From NCBI GenBank assembly GCA_015680685.1, contig MNCI01005915.1, positions 21,247 to 85,246 of the forward strand: a stretch of 64,000 nucleotides of DNA. The letters run 5' to 3'. Shown here piece after piece: positions 22,707-34,739 of this stretch (position 1 is the first letter of the stretch; each line of letters begins with the position of its first letter). The stretch is from Gnetum montanum (taxonomy: Eukaryota; Streptophyta; Gnetopsida; Gnetales; Gnetaceae). A program made the translations under genes and the position numbers. Below the pieces are notes generated by a model. It made no database searches. It worked only from the letters and a program-made list of their open reading frames with translations, and had not been told where the DNA came from.

Positions 22707-24406
22707 TAAAACACCTCAAAAAATGCGGGTGTCATTCTTGCTTCACTAGGCCTTGCAACCCATGCTAGCAATATGGCAGTTCATCAAGAGGAGAACATTC
22801 TGAGTTCAGGCCAGCCAGTTCAGAAAAATTTCTACTTTGAGCATGGACAGGTTCTGCATCATCCTGCCTATCCACCAAAGTAGGTTGCCCGACCGATAGC
22901 CTGCTTAGAAATGGTGTGTGGAGTTGGCAGCAGTACTCTGGATGCGTGGAAAATAGTTTAGCAAGTTTTCTAAGTCATGAAGTCTGCTACGCTATGCTAC
23001 ACCTCATAGTATAGCAAGCTTCAAAAGATGACGGCAGAACGAAGTGCTACGCTATGCTACGTTACGTAGCGTAACATAGCAATGGCTTCACCACCCTTCC
23101 CGTTGCCCAATTTCAAGTTCTGCAATGATGTCCCTTTCCATTAGGAAGTGGTAGACCATGTCTGTTGCTACGCTACATTGAGCTACATGGCGTAGTGAGG
23201 CATAGAAATCCTATAGAAGGGGTAGAAGGTAGCTCGATTGGTAGAATTCATGAAGTTCGTAAAACCTACATCACAGAAGATAAAGTTTACAAACCGGCAA
23301 GACTTTCGCGACTAAGGCTAGTTAATATGCTACGCTACGCTACATAGCATAGCAAGAATACAACATGTAGCAGAATGCATGACAAGGTGCTATGCTATGC
23401 CAAGCATGTTACGCTACAAAGCATAGTGAGGCATGTGGGTGGTTGTGCGACATCATTGTACTTCACCTAATCGGACCGTTGGCGTGCGTCTCCAGATAAT
23501 GACAACGCAACTACAACATGACAGGCTTGCAATTATTGCATAAAAGGTTTGCATTACAATGGTCTTGTAGGTCCAATGGCCATGCATGGCACAAGTGGCA
23601 CTGACAAGTCAGCGCGTGCTCTTCAGCTCTATAAATACCCCGAGAAACAACATCCAAAGGGTTCAAAAAATTTTAAAGGAAAAAACTTAAAAGAGTTCAG
23701 AATTCTCTAGAAAATAGCATTCAAAAAGAGGTCTAATCCTTGGTTCGATTGAATCTCCTTGGCTAAGTTCCCCATTCTCTTTCTTTAGCAGTCAAGCTCT
23801 CTCCCCAGCTCGTTGCAAAATCGAGCATTGTAAGCTCTCTACTTAACATTCCAGATAGTGAGCATCCCTGACTGACATCCCAATCTATTTCCCCTTTCTA
23901 CCACCTTGGTAGGATCCACACATCATAACCATCTAAGTCTACTATAAAGCACAACACCTGCTTTTCTTGGCATGTCCTGGTTACTCTCGGGATCTCTGTA
24001 TTCTGTCACACTGTGCAACTGGTTGTGCCTACCCTGATAGAGCAAACTTGTAGCTTTGGAGCGATGCATGTTTCTAACTATACTTTACTTTATTTCTTTC
24101 CTATTTCCCCATTTTCATTATTTCCTCTCTATTTTATTCACGTTCAAGCATTACTTCGCATTGTTGTCGCATTTTTTGCTTTATTTACTTTCAAGCATCA
24201 TTTCGCATTTCCATTCCACCTCAAAGGTATATGTTGCAAAAGGCTATATTGATGCCAATGTAAGTCCCTGTCTGATCAACCATACCATCCAGGGCACCTT
24301 GTATCTGCACACACCCAGCACGACCCTCCCACAGGTACGGGGTCGAAACTATCACTCCCGTCGACCCCTTGGTGTTTTCCAGCCACTAATGTTTTCAGTC
24401 ACTATA
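22707..24406 (+). repeat. 5' LTR of element B
   Basis: 1700 bp. The first bases read TAAAACACC where the partner LTR has TGAAACACC, and the end reads CTATA where the partner has CTACA, so both TG and CA termini are mutated here. It contains a cluster of GCTACGCTATGCTAC-type palindromes (22986-23430) and a TATA box. Confidence 0.9.
23627..23642 (+). promoter_or_regulatory. LTR promoter TATA box (element B)
   Basis: CTATAAATACCCC is conserved in both LTRs (here and at 40480-40495), in mid-LTR position as expected for the U3/R boundary. Confidence 0.75.
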
Positions 24407-24412
24407 GTTTTC

Positions 24413-24431
24413 TGGCGCTAGAAGGAGGGCC
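24413..24431 (+). promoter_or_regulatory. Primer-binding site of element B
   Basis: TGGCGCTAGAAGGAGGGCC begins 6 bases after the LTR. It starts with TGG (pairing with tRNA CCA) but is not the initiator-Met type TGGTATCAGAGC. Element C has almost the same sequence. Confidence 0.75.
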
Positions 24432-24439
24432 TTTGGTGC

Positions 24440-25175
24440 CTTTCCATGTGTCATGGCAGTTCTATGAGCCTTCTACACCCTGATATGCATAAGCGTAAAT
24501 GTGACACCCCTTGCAGTTTTTTGCACTTTGTGCGGTGCAGATCGGTCACCTCAACGGTTCCTCGGGAGCCCCACAGAACACAAAGTCTCTGATCACCAGC
24601 TAACTAGCTCAACTTACAGTCGTCTTCTATGCACTCTATACCCCATCTTGCATGGTGTAGATCGGTCACCTTGATGGTCCCTCAGAGACCCTACAAGACA
24701 TAAATCCTTTCTGACTGCTAGTTAGCCTGCTCGCCTTAAGGTTGTCTTGCATGCGATCTGTACCCCATCTCGCATGGTGCAGATTGGTTTCCTTGACGAT
24801 CCCTCGGGGATCCTGCAAGACACAAAGCCTTCTTGATTTCTAGTTAACTATCTCATATTACGATAATCTTGTGAGTCTTCTACACCCCGATACACATTAG
24901 CGTAGACCTGACACCCATCTGCGGTTGTTTACGCATTGTGTGGTGTAGATCAGTCGCCTCGACATTTCCTTAGGAACCCTACAAGATATAAATCCTCCGA
25001 CTATCAATTGACTTGCCTTACTATTTTACAATAGTCTTGCATGTGCTCCATACCTCATCACGCACTGGCATAGATGTGACACCCTTCTACGATTTTTTAC
25101 GCTTTGTGTGGTACGGATCGATCGCCTCAGCAATTCCCCTAGAATCCGGTAAGATGTAAAGCCTTTTCTTTTTGT
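24440..25175 (+). repeat. Leader tandem repeats of element B (about five units)
   Basis: A core resembling GGTGTAGATCGGTCACCTC, then CCTCGGGAACCC and ACAAGACATAAA, recurs near 24531, 24651, 24773, 24940 and 25110. Spacing is about 120-170 bp and the units are diverged. The array fills the untranslated leader between PBS and gag. Confidence 0.75.
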
Positions 25176-25240
25176 AGCCTTTCAGTCTTTTTGTTCCTTT
25201 CACATTTCTTGCACTTTTCTGCATAACTACTTGTTTAGCA

Positions 25241-27560
25241 ATGGCTTTTTTGACTACTGCTATTGACATCTTCAACATGGAGATACCCATCATGGTTCAA
25301 GGCACTGCTAGTGCAGAACAACTATTGAACCCCATGCTAGAAGCACGTCGATCTCTTAGAATCCAAAATCAAGGACCTGAGGGATTAGCCCAGCAACACG
25401 AGTTTTACAGTTTCCTTTATGCAAAGGCGCAAGCTAATCTACCCTTGTATTTACAAAAAATCGAAGAAAAACGTAGCTTCGAGTTTGCTTATTGCAACAG
25501 GAAGGAATTCATTCCTATCCTTGGTGCTCCTTTGCTTTTAATGCAAGCATATCAATGGCTGCTAGATCAATTAATCTAGTTGGCTAGGCTTAGGGAGCAA
25601 TAGGACACAGTTTCCAACCAGGATGACACCTTCCAAGACAGACAGGAGGAACTTGATTCCCAATCTGACGAGGGAGGTCAAACCAACCCTGTTCCTGTCG
25701 CATCCACCCAGTCCTTCTAGGCCAATCCATTGTCTGTTACTACTTTCTTTTCCATCACACCTATGCTTTAGTAGCCTACAACTGCAACTGCAATGGGTAG
25801 CCATGCCGCATCCTCGGCGTATCATCATCCTTATTCCCCTATTACATTCATAGCAACTATGACCCTGCAAACTTTTTATCAACACATTCCTGTAGTTCGT
25901 AACATGCCTATCATGGCTACCCTACCGCATCTTCACACTATACCTACTTTGCAACCACACATAATTGCCTTGCCAATTCCTAGGTACGCGTCTATTCCAC
26001 CCACTGTGGCAGGCCTTGGCCCATCCACATGATGGATCCCATTTGCTTCTTCGTCTATTTTGCAACCATCGCAAATGTCTTACTACATTCGCCGTCAGAC
26101 CTACCCAACCCTGCAAATAGTATATCTTAGCATGACGCCATGGTCTGTCCCATCGGTGATCCAAAAGGTCTATCTGGTGGCTCAACCCGTTGTTACTGTT
26201 GTGACAGTACCACCCACCAGGTGGTGGACAACGCAAGTAACACCTTTAGCTGGGGTGACCCCAACGATACTACCAGTGAGTCAGCTCGGCACCACCACCA
26301 CGCCGCATGTGGGAGCTACCACTACAGTCCCCCAATCATCTACAATGTTGCTGGGTCTAGACCAAGCGTTTCAGCTCATCCAGACCCTCACTAAGGAAAT
26401 AAAATGCCTCAAAGCTGTTGGGTCTGACACGTTATAGGTCATGGACTTTTATTAGGATGACTCTATCATCCTTGCAATTCCTACTTTAACATTACCCCCA
26501 GGGATGTCTCTCCCGCACTTCATGAAGTACGATGGGAAGGAAGATCCCAACATGCATCTTGTCACTTTCAGGTTTGAGTCTTTGCAATTGCAACAATGGC
26601 CACATATGATCATTCATGTCTTCGCCATGTCCGTAGCCAGGAAATCCCTAGATTGGTATCGTGCATTTCCACATTTATTCGTTTCAACTCTGGAAGAGCT
26701 GCTGAACTAGTTCGTGACATGCTTCAAGTATAACTTGAAGCCAGAAACCATGCTGGATCAGTTGATGAGCATGAAACAAGACCTGCTAGAACCAGTTCAA
26801 AAATTCATTCAATGATGGAGCGCAACCCTCAATGAGATCTGCGAGCCCATTGTGGAGGCCCACCTGTTGGCCATCTTTAAGGGCGTAGTAAAAAACTTTA
26901 TCAAGTCTAAACTATACTACCTCGCTCCTCACTCTCTCAGTCAGGCTTTCGCTCAAACTAAGAGCATACAAGATGTGGTCGAGGCTAGCAAAGACCCAGC
27001 CTATGTCTCTTACAAGAGCACATTTGCAATGAAGGACAAAGGTAAGGCCCCGACAACCACAGTGGCTGCTATGGCAACCGAGGCCAAGCCCAAACCTAGC
27101 AACACCAGTAGCAAGAATAGCAAGAAACCAACCATACCTGCAGTTAACCCCATGCCCAAGCTAGGCTAAGAATTGCAACCTGCTGCACCTACACCTAAGA
27201 CATCTGCACATACCAAACCCAACTTTTAGAGCAAAGATCGCTCAAAATACAACCCGTTGCCTCTCAAACCTTTAGAGCTCCTGAAGAAACTATTGGTAGC
27301 AAGATACATCCAACACAAGTAGATGTTAGAAGAAGTAAATGCAAGACATCAATGCTACTACGAGCTCCTTAGGAATCCTTCTTTAGCCTTGCCCAATGAG
27401 CCTCCAGTTCCTAGGGGTTTCAGGCTAGACAGGTTTTGTGACTACCACCAACTATGTGGTCACACCACGGATTATTGTCTATCATTGTAGGATGACATCC
27501 AAAGATTAATTGACCAAGGAAAACTAAGACTAGATGAAAGTAATCCAGTGTGCCCTGAAA
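25241..27560 (+). pseudogene. Element B gag
   Basis: Starts with the open block 25241-25579 (ARRSLRIQNQGPEGLAQQHEF), colinear with the element D block RSLRLQGKDPAYTILTLEQY. A Pro/Thr-rich middle (25793-26437) is followed by the capsid core: SLPHFMKYDGKEDPNMHLVT (26510), DWYRAFPHLF, FKSKLYYL-like and LSQAFAQTKSIQDVVEA (26935-26985). A zinc knuckle lies near 27435-27480 (FCDYHQLCGHTTDYC), followed by DDIQRLIDQGKL, as in Tat-lineage Gag. Stops and frame changes split it at least six times. Confidence 0.82.
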
Positions 27561-28400
27561 ACCAATCTATGCATGTCTACATAGATCCCCTTAACGCCAA
27601 TAATGCTGATTACGTAATCAATGCCATCGGCATTGACAATGATCCCAGGCCACCCCGCTAGCCATTTGTGATTCATTTACCTCAGCGTAGTGCACTAGCA
27701 TCACCAATGGTTGGTCCAAGCTCATAGCAGCCCTTCATCCTGAAAGTCCCACCATGGGCATCCACCTTTGCATCATCCGCTAACAGAGCCACGTGGCCCC
27801 ATTAGCTAACGCCTCTAACTCCATTCATCATCAGGGGGCCGATGCCTTCCATGGCCCCTACCTTGCGCAACAAAGTTGAACAACCTCCTTGTCCCACAAG
27901 GTGAGAAACTCACTTGGTGGGCAAGGCGTTGAAGGGAGATATTATCAAGGATATCCCCAAGCTCGCATCTTCACTCCTAGCATCTACACCTTCACCCTCA
28001 AAGACGAAGGTTAACTCGACTATGTAGCCTACATCACCCGGCAGACAAGGATCTGAATCCAAGTTTGAAGTCACCTCTCCTTGGGAGATTTGTCTTTTGG
28101 GATGAATTGAAGAGGAAGAAATTGTCAAATAAGACCACGACCACGACTTCTTGGATGCCCTCGCTCAGGTCAAGCAAGCTCTAAAGCAAAAAAATGCTAC
28201 ACTGAGCTTGTACGACCTAATCATGACATCTGCACCCCACCGTGAGGCTCTGATCCACATGTTAACGATAGTTCTAGTCAATGAAAACATGCCAGTGGAA
28301 GAGGAAGTGATCCACTCGGTAATGCTTCCTCTTGTACCTGTAGAGCCCGCACTACCGCAATTAACTTTCCACAATGATGCCATTAGGGAAGACCCCAAAG
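27561..28400 (+). pseudogene. Element B gag-protease linker
   Basis: Low-complexity Pro-rich coding remains, then the block 28151-28408 (LAQVKQALKQKNATLSLYDLI, then PHREALIHML), which is colinear with LTQVKQTLNRKNTIFSLYDLI in element D (about 63420). A conserved short segment in front of the protease is usual for this lineage. I give it no separate function. Confidence 0.65.
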
Positions 28401-28408
28401 GGGGCTAA

Positions 28409-28747
28409 GTGACTATGGTGCCTCTTTTCATCACAATTTGGGTCGGCCAACATCGGATCCAAAGGGTACACGTTGATGATGGGGCTTCCACAAACGTCAT
28501 TTCTTTCCTAATTGTGGATAAGTTGGGATTGGTTGACCGGATCAGACCAACAACGACATCGTGTTTGAGGTCCTTCAATGGGGCACGGATCCTAGTGAAA
28601 GGCATAGTTCACATAAACTTTGTAGCAAGGGACGAGTTCCCCATAGATGCAACATTCATCGTAGTCGAAGAAATGCCCGGGATTAACCTGATCTTGGGAA
28701 GGTCATGGTTAGTGCAACTTAGGGCTGTCTCCTCGTCTATACACTAG
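28409..28747 (+). pseudogene. Element B aspartic protease
   Basis: A 112-codon open block: RVHVDDGASTNVISFLIVDK (active site V-D-D-G-A; canonical D[ST]G, while Tat-type elements often have D-G-G or variants), a CLRSFNGARILVKGIVHI strand, and INLILGRSWLVQLRAVSS (LGR.WL end motif). It cleaves the Gag-Pol polyprotein. Element D encodes the same domain at about 63690. A further 61-codon stretch (28847-29032), PWPYILINP at its end, may be the remainder of this frame before the spacer. Confidence 0.85.
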
Positions 28748-29032
28748 GAAATCCACTTACCATACGTTGGTAGGGAGGTGGTAATCCATGGCGACAAAGA
28801 GTTAACGCAAGCAATCAGTAATGTAAACATGGAATAGGGCTCAGAGGTGATGACCTCTGAGAATGAAGTGCCTGTTCATGTATACACGAATCATTCAATG
28901 GAATGGTCAGCTCAGCGAGCTGACTCCCAAATCAAAAATGCATGGGTTGAGTTGCCCTTCAAAGCAGAGGACAATGATATGTACAACTACCACGACGAAA
29001 CACCTTGGCCTTATATTTTAATCAACCCATGA

Positions 29033-29637
29033 CAGGTCAGGAAGTAGCTATACACAACATAGCAACCATACTACTTCCCGCAAAATTGCAATCCCTTGTA
29101 CATTCATCATTTCTTTGCCTTGTTAGTATGCCATCTTTCTAGCATGCTATGCTAATGGCCTAAAACTAGCATCGTGGCCTTTTGCTTTGACATACTACAC
29201 AACGGCCCGAAATGGCCCAAAACTAGCAATAGCCTAACATGGCCTAAAACTAGCATATGGAAGCATGAAAACTTTACATAGCGCACAAGTAAACATAAAA
29301 TTGGTTTCTTTTCTGAAGTGTTCATTTCATTCAAAATGTTTCACCTATTGGCAATGTTTACAAAATTTTCAAAAATTTCAAAATTTTAACATTTCAAAAT
29401 TTGCAAAAGTTCCAAAAATCCCATGCTGTCATGGGTTGTCGCTATTTGCATCGCCTCCACCGCCTGCCTTCGCTTCATCTGCTTGTGCATCATCCACCCT
29501 CGCATTACCTTCTATCGATTCTTCATTCCTTCCCTCCACAAGTCTTGTGCCCTCATCTGGAGCCTATGGCGCATGAATGAAGTAGTCAGCTAGGGCAATA
29601 ACCGTAACAAACACAAGCTATGACATAACATGAGTGT
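29033..29637. other. Spacer with short ACTAGCAT-type repeats
   Basis: Three copies of GGCC(T/C)(A)AAACTAGCA lie within 29155-29262. The rest is simple AT-rich and Pro/Ser-codon-like sequence with no gene. Confidence 0.5.
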
Positions 29638-32600
29638 CTACCCATTAAAACAAATAACTTGAGAGGAGCCTGCATTGGTCTCAAGGGGTATTTGGTCTAG
29701 ACAAAGCCTGAGGTGACAAAAAATCTCCTCTATTGTAATGTCCATCCAACACCTATCGCTAGGTTCAGCATTTGCAGCGGTAGCTTTCTCCCTTTCAATG
29801 TTCAGCCATTTTAGAGGTTCTGGGGAAAGGGAGGTGGTTGCAGTTTCTCTTGTAGGAAGATTAATCCTCAAGTTAGGAGATTCTGTTCACCTATTCTTTG
29901 AACTTAGTGTAGGCCTCAGAAGTGCTGATGGCATTCATGAATGCTTCATATGTGAATGCCTCCACAGCAGCGTCTTTGTACAGTGTTCGATGGGTGTCGT
30001 TCTCCAGCTTGTATGCATGTTTGTGATTTTTGTAGATTCGCCCCCATTCAAAGACTTTGGCCCTAATATATTTCATATCCTGACACTTCTGGGCTAGCAA
30101 GTCCATCTGCTTTTGTTATTCGACTATCTCACGGGTGGACTCAACGTTCTGGTGAACGATAGTCCAAAACCTGGCATAGTCATCTACAACCCTCTTACAA
30201 TCGACAGGGTCAGGGTTACGGTTTATGAGGAAGTTGACGTTCAACCTGAGATTCTCCACCTTGGTGGCCATTTCAGCCTCTCTTTGCTTGGCCTTGTGGG
30301 TCTGTTTCTACAAGTCCTCATTACCGCCTACATTCCCACAGAGAGCATGTTGAGTGCAAGACGCACTTGTGAGCCTCGTCGAACACACGATGAGGCACCT
30401 GGGTCACATTAGGTGAGAGTGTAGGTACAATGCCAACTTTCATGGGTCAAGCCAAGTTCCATTTGAGCCAAGAGGTTGTGTCAACATGAAGAGTGTAGTA
30501 ATTACGTTATGATAGCAAGATCAACAAACTCAGAATTTTTTGGCATAACAACATAGGAGCACTTAATACTGCCACTTACCCGCGCTAGGGTTCGCATGCT
30601 GAAGGTGTCCGATCATGTCATCAACAAGTCCCTGAACAAATGTAAATTTGTCAGGGATCTTGGTCCATGACTTCGCACGAATCGGATGAGGTCCCATGGC
30701 ATTAGCAATAGCACCTATTACATGATTAAGCATGTCAGCAACGGCCAAAAGAAACTATGATAAGGTGGATGTCTTGACAACTCACCCATGCCTAACTACG
30801 GTCTTTCTTCTTGCTGAGGCAAGATGATTGTGGTAGCCTTGGTGGAGAGCCTTGCCAAATCCATGCAAGTCCCTTCCTCATGCACTGGTGCCTTTCCTTT
30901 CAAGAGACCAGCATCTTTTTTATTCAAGGGAGGCACCTCTTCATTGGTAGGAAGAGGCTCCCTAATGATGAGAGCCCCTACCCTAGAGATAGAAGCTCCC
31001 TTATTCCTGGCCGAGGCCCTCTCATCTGAGACTGGGGCCTCCATGTCTTTATTCGTCGCCCTTGTCCTAAGGGTTGACACTTCCTCGTCGCCTTCTTCTT
31101 CATCTTCTTCTTCCTCTGCTAAGTAAAAAATGCATTTTTGGGTAGATTCAAAACAAGCGGGTTCAAAATAGATGTTACGCTACGCTGCACTGCCTAGCGC
31201 AGCGTAGTGTAGTAAATTATAGCAAAATAAACATTACACAAAAATGCTTACCAATGGGGGGTTGCGTCCTTTGTAGTTTGAGTTGCAGTCTTCATCCCTC
31301 CTCTTCGTGAGGGGTTTTCCTAGCTAGGGGAGGTCTCTTCCTTCATAACTCCTTGGGCACGGTCTCAGCTATGAGATGTTCACCCCACATCATGCTACCA
31401 GTTATGACAGGGGGCATCTCTCCTACGTTGTCCTAGCCACGAATGCTGCGAACCACTAGATTTTTAGTCGTTACAGACAATGACTCCCCAACCATTTCTA
31501 GGGGATCCTAGGCTCGCATGGTCCAGAGGACCTGTCAAATCCATAGCTTGGGAATCTGATCACAATCTCGCATGGACCAGACTTCATCCACCTGGACCAC
31601 CAGAAACTCCACGAAGCACTTAAGAAAACCTATGTAGAAGGCATAATGTATGTTAGAGGGGGACTCCATTTGCTCAAGAAGCCCCAAAATCTCAACCTGC
31701 AAGCCACTACATAGGAAATTAGCCCAGTCATAATGGGCCCCTTCTTCCATAACCTCCCGCATTACCCAGGCCTACACTATCCCCAGGACCTTTCCTTGGG
31801 TGAGTAGTTGAGGGAATGCACAGGCACAAAAAATTAGGTAAATCCCCACAGTAGGGCCATCCTTTAGCTTTTCCATGGAAAACCCTTTTCTCTCCTTGGT
31901 GAGCCTCAACCACTTCTCGATATGCTACTTCTGAAGAGTCAACTCCTGCTTTCCCTTCGACACTACAGGAGTGCCATTGGCGGGAACACCGAATAGATCT
32001 GCAAATAGCTGGTCATTGATTTCAATGATCACCTACATGCCCTGCATGTATGTGCAAAAATGGCTTGCCTTCCCAGAGAAGGAGTTAACCAAGCAAAGCA
32101 TCTTAGTAGCAAAGATGCTCAGATTCAGAGCCATGAATAGATCTATAAGCCCCACCTTTCAAACTTTCTTGACCAAGGAATCCAGGGCCTGTCGTTCTAG
32201 CCAACTCTGGCTCATCACTACTTCACTGTATTTGAAGTAGATGTTTGCCCCCTGTCTCTTGGCAGTTACCACTGTCACCTCACAAGGCTTCTTTGCCCCT
32301 ACAACAATTTTCACAAAACGCACTTAGCATAACACTACAAAAAATGCAAAGATTACAAAAACACTTGAGCATATGGTGCCTGCCTTTTGACCCACCAGGT
32401 CTATACGGTAACGGGAACAATGGGAGTTCAATCAAAACCTCTTCAACCATGACTTGTTTGAAGGGTTCTCTCCACTCCTTATCCAGCATTGACCAATTAC
32501 ACTATGACTTGTAGATAATTCATAGCATGCATAGATAGGAGTGATATTCTCCTCCGCACTGACCAATTACACCCACCCGTAGGTTCTTGGTAGAAGCAAA

Positions 32601-33929
32601 CTCCCATAAGGCTAGCTGCACCATAGCCAGCAGATCTGGTTGGTCGTGAACCCTATCATCATCAATGTAAAACCTAGTGACAAACATACACCATTAAGCC
32701 TTCAGCTAGTATGGCCAGCGTTGCACTATAAAGTAAAACAAAGATGCAAAACTCACCCACTAGCACAATAGATAGTCCCCTGTGGATTCTGAAAGTACAT
32801 CGTCATGTCACACGCAAGAAACAACATGTTGTACTCATGATAGCAGTTGAATTATAGCATGTCCTAGATCTAGGATAAATCCCTCAACCCTATTAAGTGT
32901 TGGCTGGATCCTCCTCCTTGTTTGATTGCCCCATCGGTGAGGTTTCTTAGGATTCCCCGATTGGTCCCTAGCAACATGGCTTCTATTATACTAGATGCCT
33001 CCTTCTCCTTTAAAGAAGAATAAAAAATCACACTAAAGTGGTTGAGAAGGAATTACAAGAAGTTTTGTGCCCATTTTTTGAACCAAACCGCTTGATCTCC
33101 CACATGTATCATAGGAGGGGGAGTGTTGGTAACAGGTATGCTCACATGGCACAAGACCCCACTAATATCCAAAATGATCAGCCGAGACCTTGGTCCCACC
33201 CTGCATAATGCAGTCAACAAAAATTAGCATCACACTTGAACGCAATATGTGTGCAACATAGCAATGTCTAGAAATCCATGCGTGTAGCATAACATGACCC
33301 TCTACCCACATGTAGCGTAGCAAGAGTGTGGAAGCCTAGTGCACTAGGAACATGCGAATAGCCTAGCATAGCAGCAAAACAACTGACAACATAGTCTAAT
33401 AAAACACGTGTCACGTTGCCACATCACACCATGGCCTGGCCCCCTCAAGGATTTTACGTTGCAGCATGCTAAGGTCAAGCAACTTAAACTATCCTAGCCC
33501 CCGCGGTTGTAATGACCATGGCGGTGGCAGCTTCAGCAGCCTTGCATGCAATCACGATGCAATGTTTATACATTTGCCATGGTCGAAATGATGATCGCGA
33601 CGGTGCAAAGGCAAAAATGACACAACCACAAAAAACACGGATAGCCAAGAATAGACGCAAACAAATAGAACACAAAACAAGAGTAGAGAATGATAGAAAG
33701 CATAATACAAAAATGGAAAAGAGGACAGAGTAACTTACTGGGTTAACAACGTGCTCTGTCGTGCTGCAATGCATGCTTGTGGTGCATGCCCCAGGGTCTT
33801 CTTCACCTCCTCAACCTTTGCAAGTGTCAAATGGGTCTTAGGAGCCATGGTTCCATTTACAGATTTATGCCCTTCGCTGTAGAAATTTGCCTCGCTAATC
33901 AACACAATTTCTTCGTGCTCTGAAATCAC
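29638..33929 (-). pseudogene. Antisense accessory reading region inside element B
   Basis: Coding-like sequence on the minus strand, opposite to gag-pol. The clearest part (32290 down to 31535) reads about 250 residues in one frame with only a few TAG/TGA where Gln, Arg or Trp codons would fit: SWLERQALDSLVKK, VIIEINDQLFADLFGVPANG, TLQK-HIEKWLRLTKERKGFS, DGPTVGIYLIFCACAFPQLL and YDWANFLCSGLQVEI. Other blocks, probably exons, are 33735-33929 (N-terminal start), 30796-31080 (charged linker), 30563-30748 and 29638-30106 (helical C-terminus). I cannot name the protein. Antisense accessory ORFs are known in some Tat-lineage elements, usually downstream of pol; here it sits between PR and RT. It could instead be a captured gene. 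Confidence 0.55.
31160..31215. repeat. LTR-like GCTACGCTG palindromic motif inside element B
   Basis: GTTACGCTACGCTGCACTGC and its near-inverse GCGCAGCGTAGTGTAGTAAA form a potential hairpin, with the same word pattern as the palindrome cluster of the B LTR (22986-23430) although this is internal. Confidence 0.6.
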
Positions 33930-34739
33930 CTGGAGCTCTAATGAGATTTCTACGTTCTTACAATAAAAGAGGAAAAATTGCTAGGATCTAAGCCTTATTT
34001 ATGACCATAAGAGAAGGGAAACTTACCACATTTTCTCTTTCTGATTAATGTGGAACGTGCCGTGTAGCATAGCATGCTCACCACAGCATCATAACACTAT
34101 TAGCATTAAAACCTTGACACGCTTCAAACCAACTACTTACCTTCCCAAAAATAAAATAATAATAATAATAATAATAATAATATTTTTTGATAAATTGTTT
34201 GAAAAGACCTTACACTAGAAATCCTAGCATAGTCACACCCCCTAGGGTCTGAAAAGACCCTAAACTAGTAGTTTCAAGCCTTTGCGTTTGCGGTCCGCAA
34301 TGACGTTAAACTAACAACACCACACGCTTACATCAGCGATTATCCCATATTCTTCCACATAGGTAGTATCACATTTCTTAGCATTTTCATGTTTCCATTC
34401 TTACATCGGTGATTTGATACTTCTCATGTGCATAATTCCCTGTTTTGTATACTATTATCTTACTTGCTAAAATTTTGCATGTCGTGAATTGGAAGTCCAA
34501 GATGACATTAAACTAGCAGTTTGACATTTGCATATCGATAGTCATACAACTTCACATTTTAAAACAATAGTCTTGCATTTTTGTGCCTTGGAAGTCCGCC
34601 ATGACCCTAACTTAGCAAACTCGCAATCTTTACATTGCCACATTTCACAAGTTGCATCGCATAATTACTCTGCAAATTTTCATTACACATAATTCTTGTT
34701 AACGAACACCCCTTACCTAGGCTTTCATCTTATGATGGC
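33930..34739. other. Spacer before RT: (AAT)n and TAAACTAG-type repeats
   Basis: An (AAT)n microsatellite at about 34155-34183, then several copies of a phrase like (A/C)TTAAACTAGCAGTTT near 34262, 34306, 34506 and 34607, each preceded by AAGTCC-C-ATGAC or similar. No gene. Confidence 0.65.

Noticed and set aside
24013-24421. Two overlapping frames of 79 and 121 codons rich in Phe/Leu in the B LTR
   Set aside because: They lie wholly inside the LTR, in pyrimidine-rich sequence after the TATA box; the matching 3' LTR frames (40866-41106) are not conserved.
29265-29576. 103-codon plus-strand frame downstream of the B protease
   Set aside because: Low-complexity Phe and Ser/Ala/Pro runs, separated from the protease by stops, no counterpart recognised.
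33484-33774. 96-codon hydrophobic minus-strand frame with possible membrane segments
   Set aside because: No motif and no continuity with the antisense coding blocks on either side; its reverse-strand frame is equally open. Possibly intron sequence of the antisense region.
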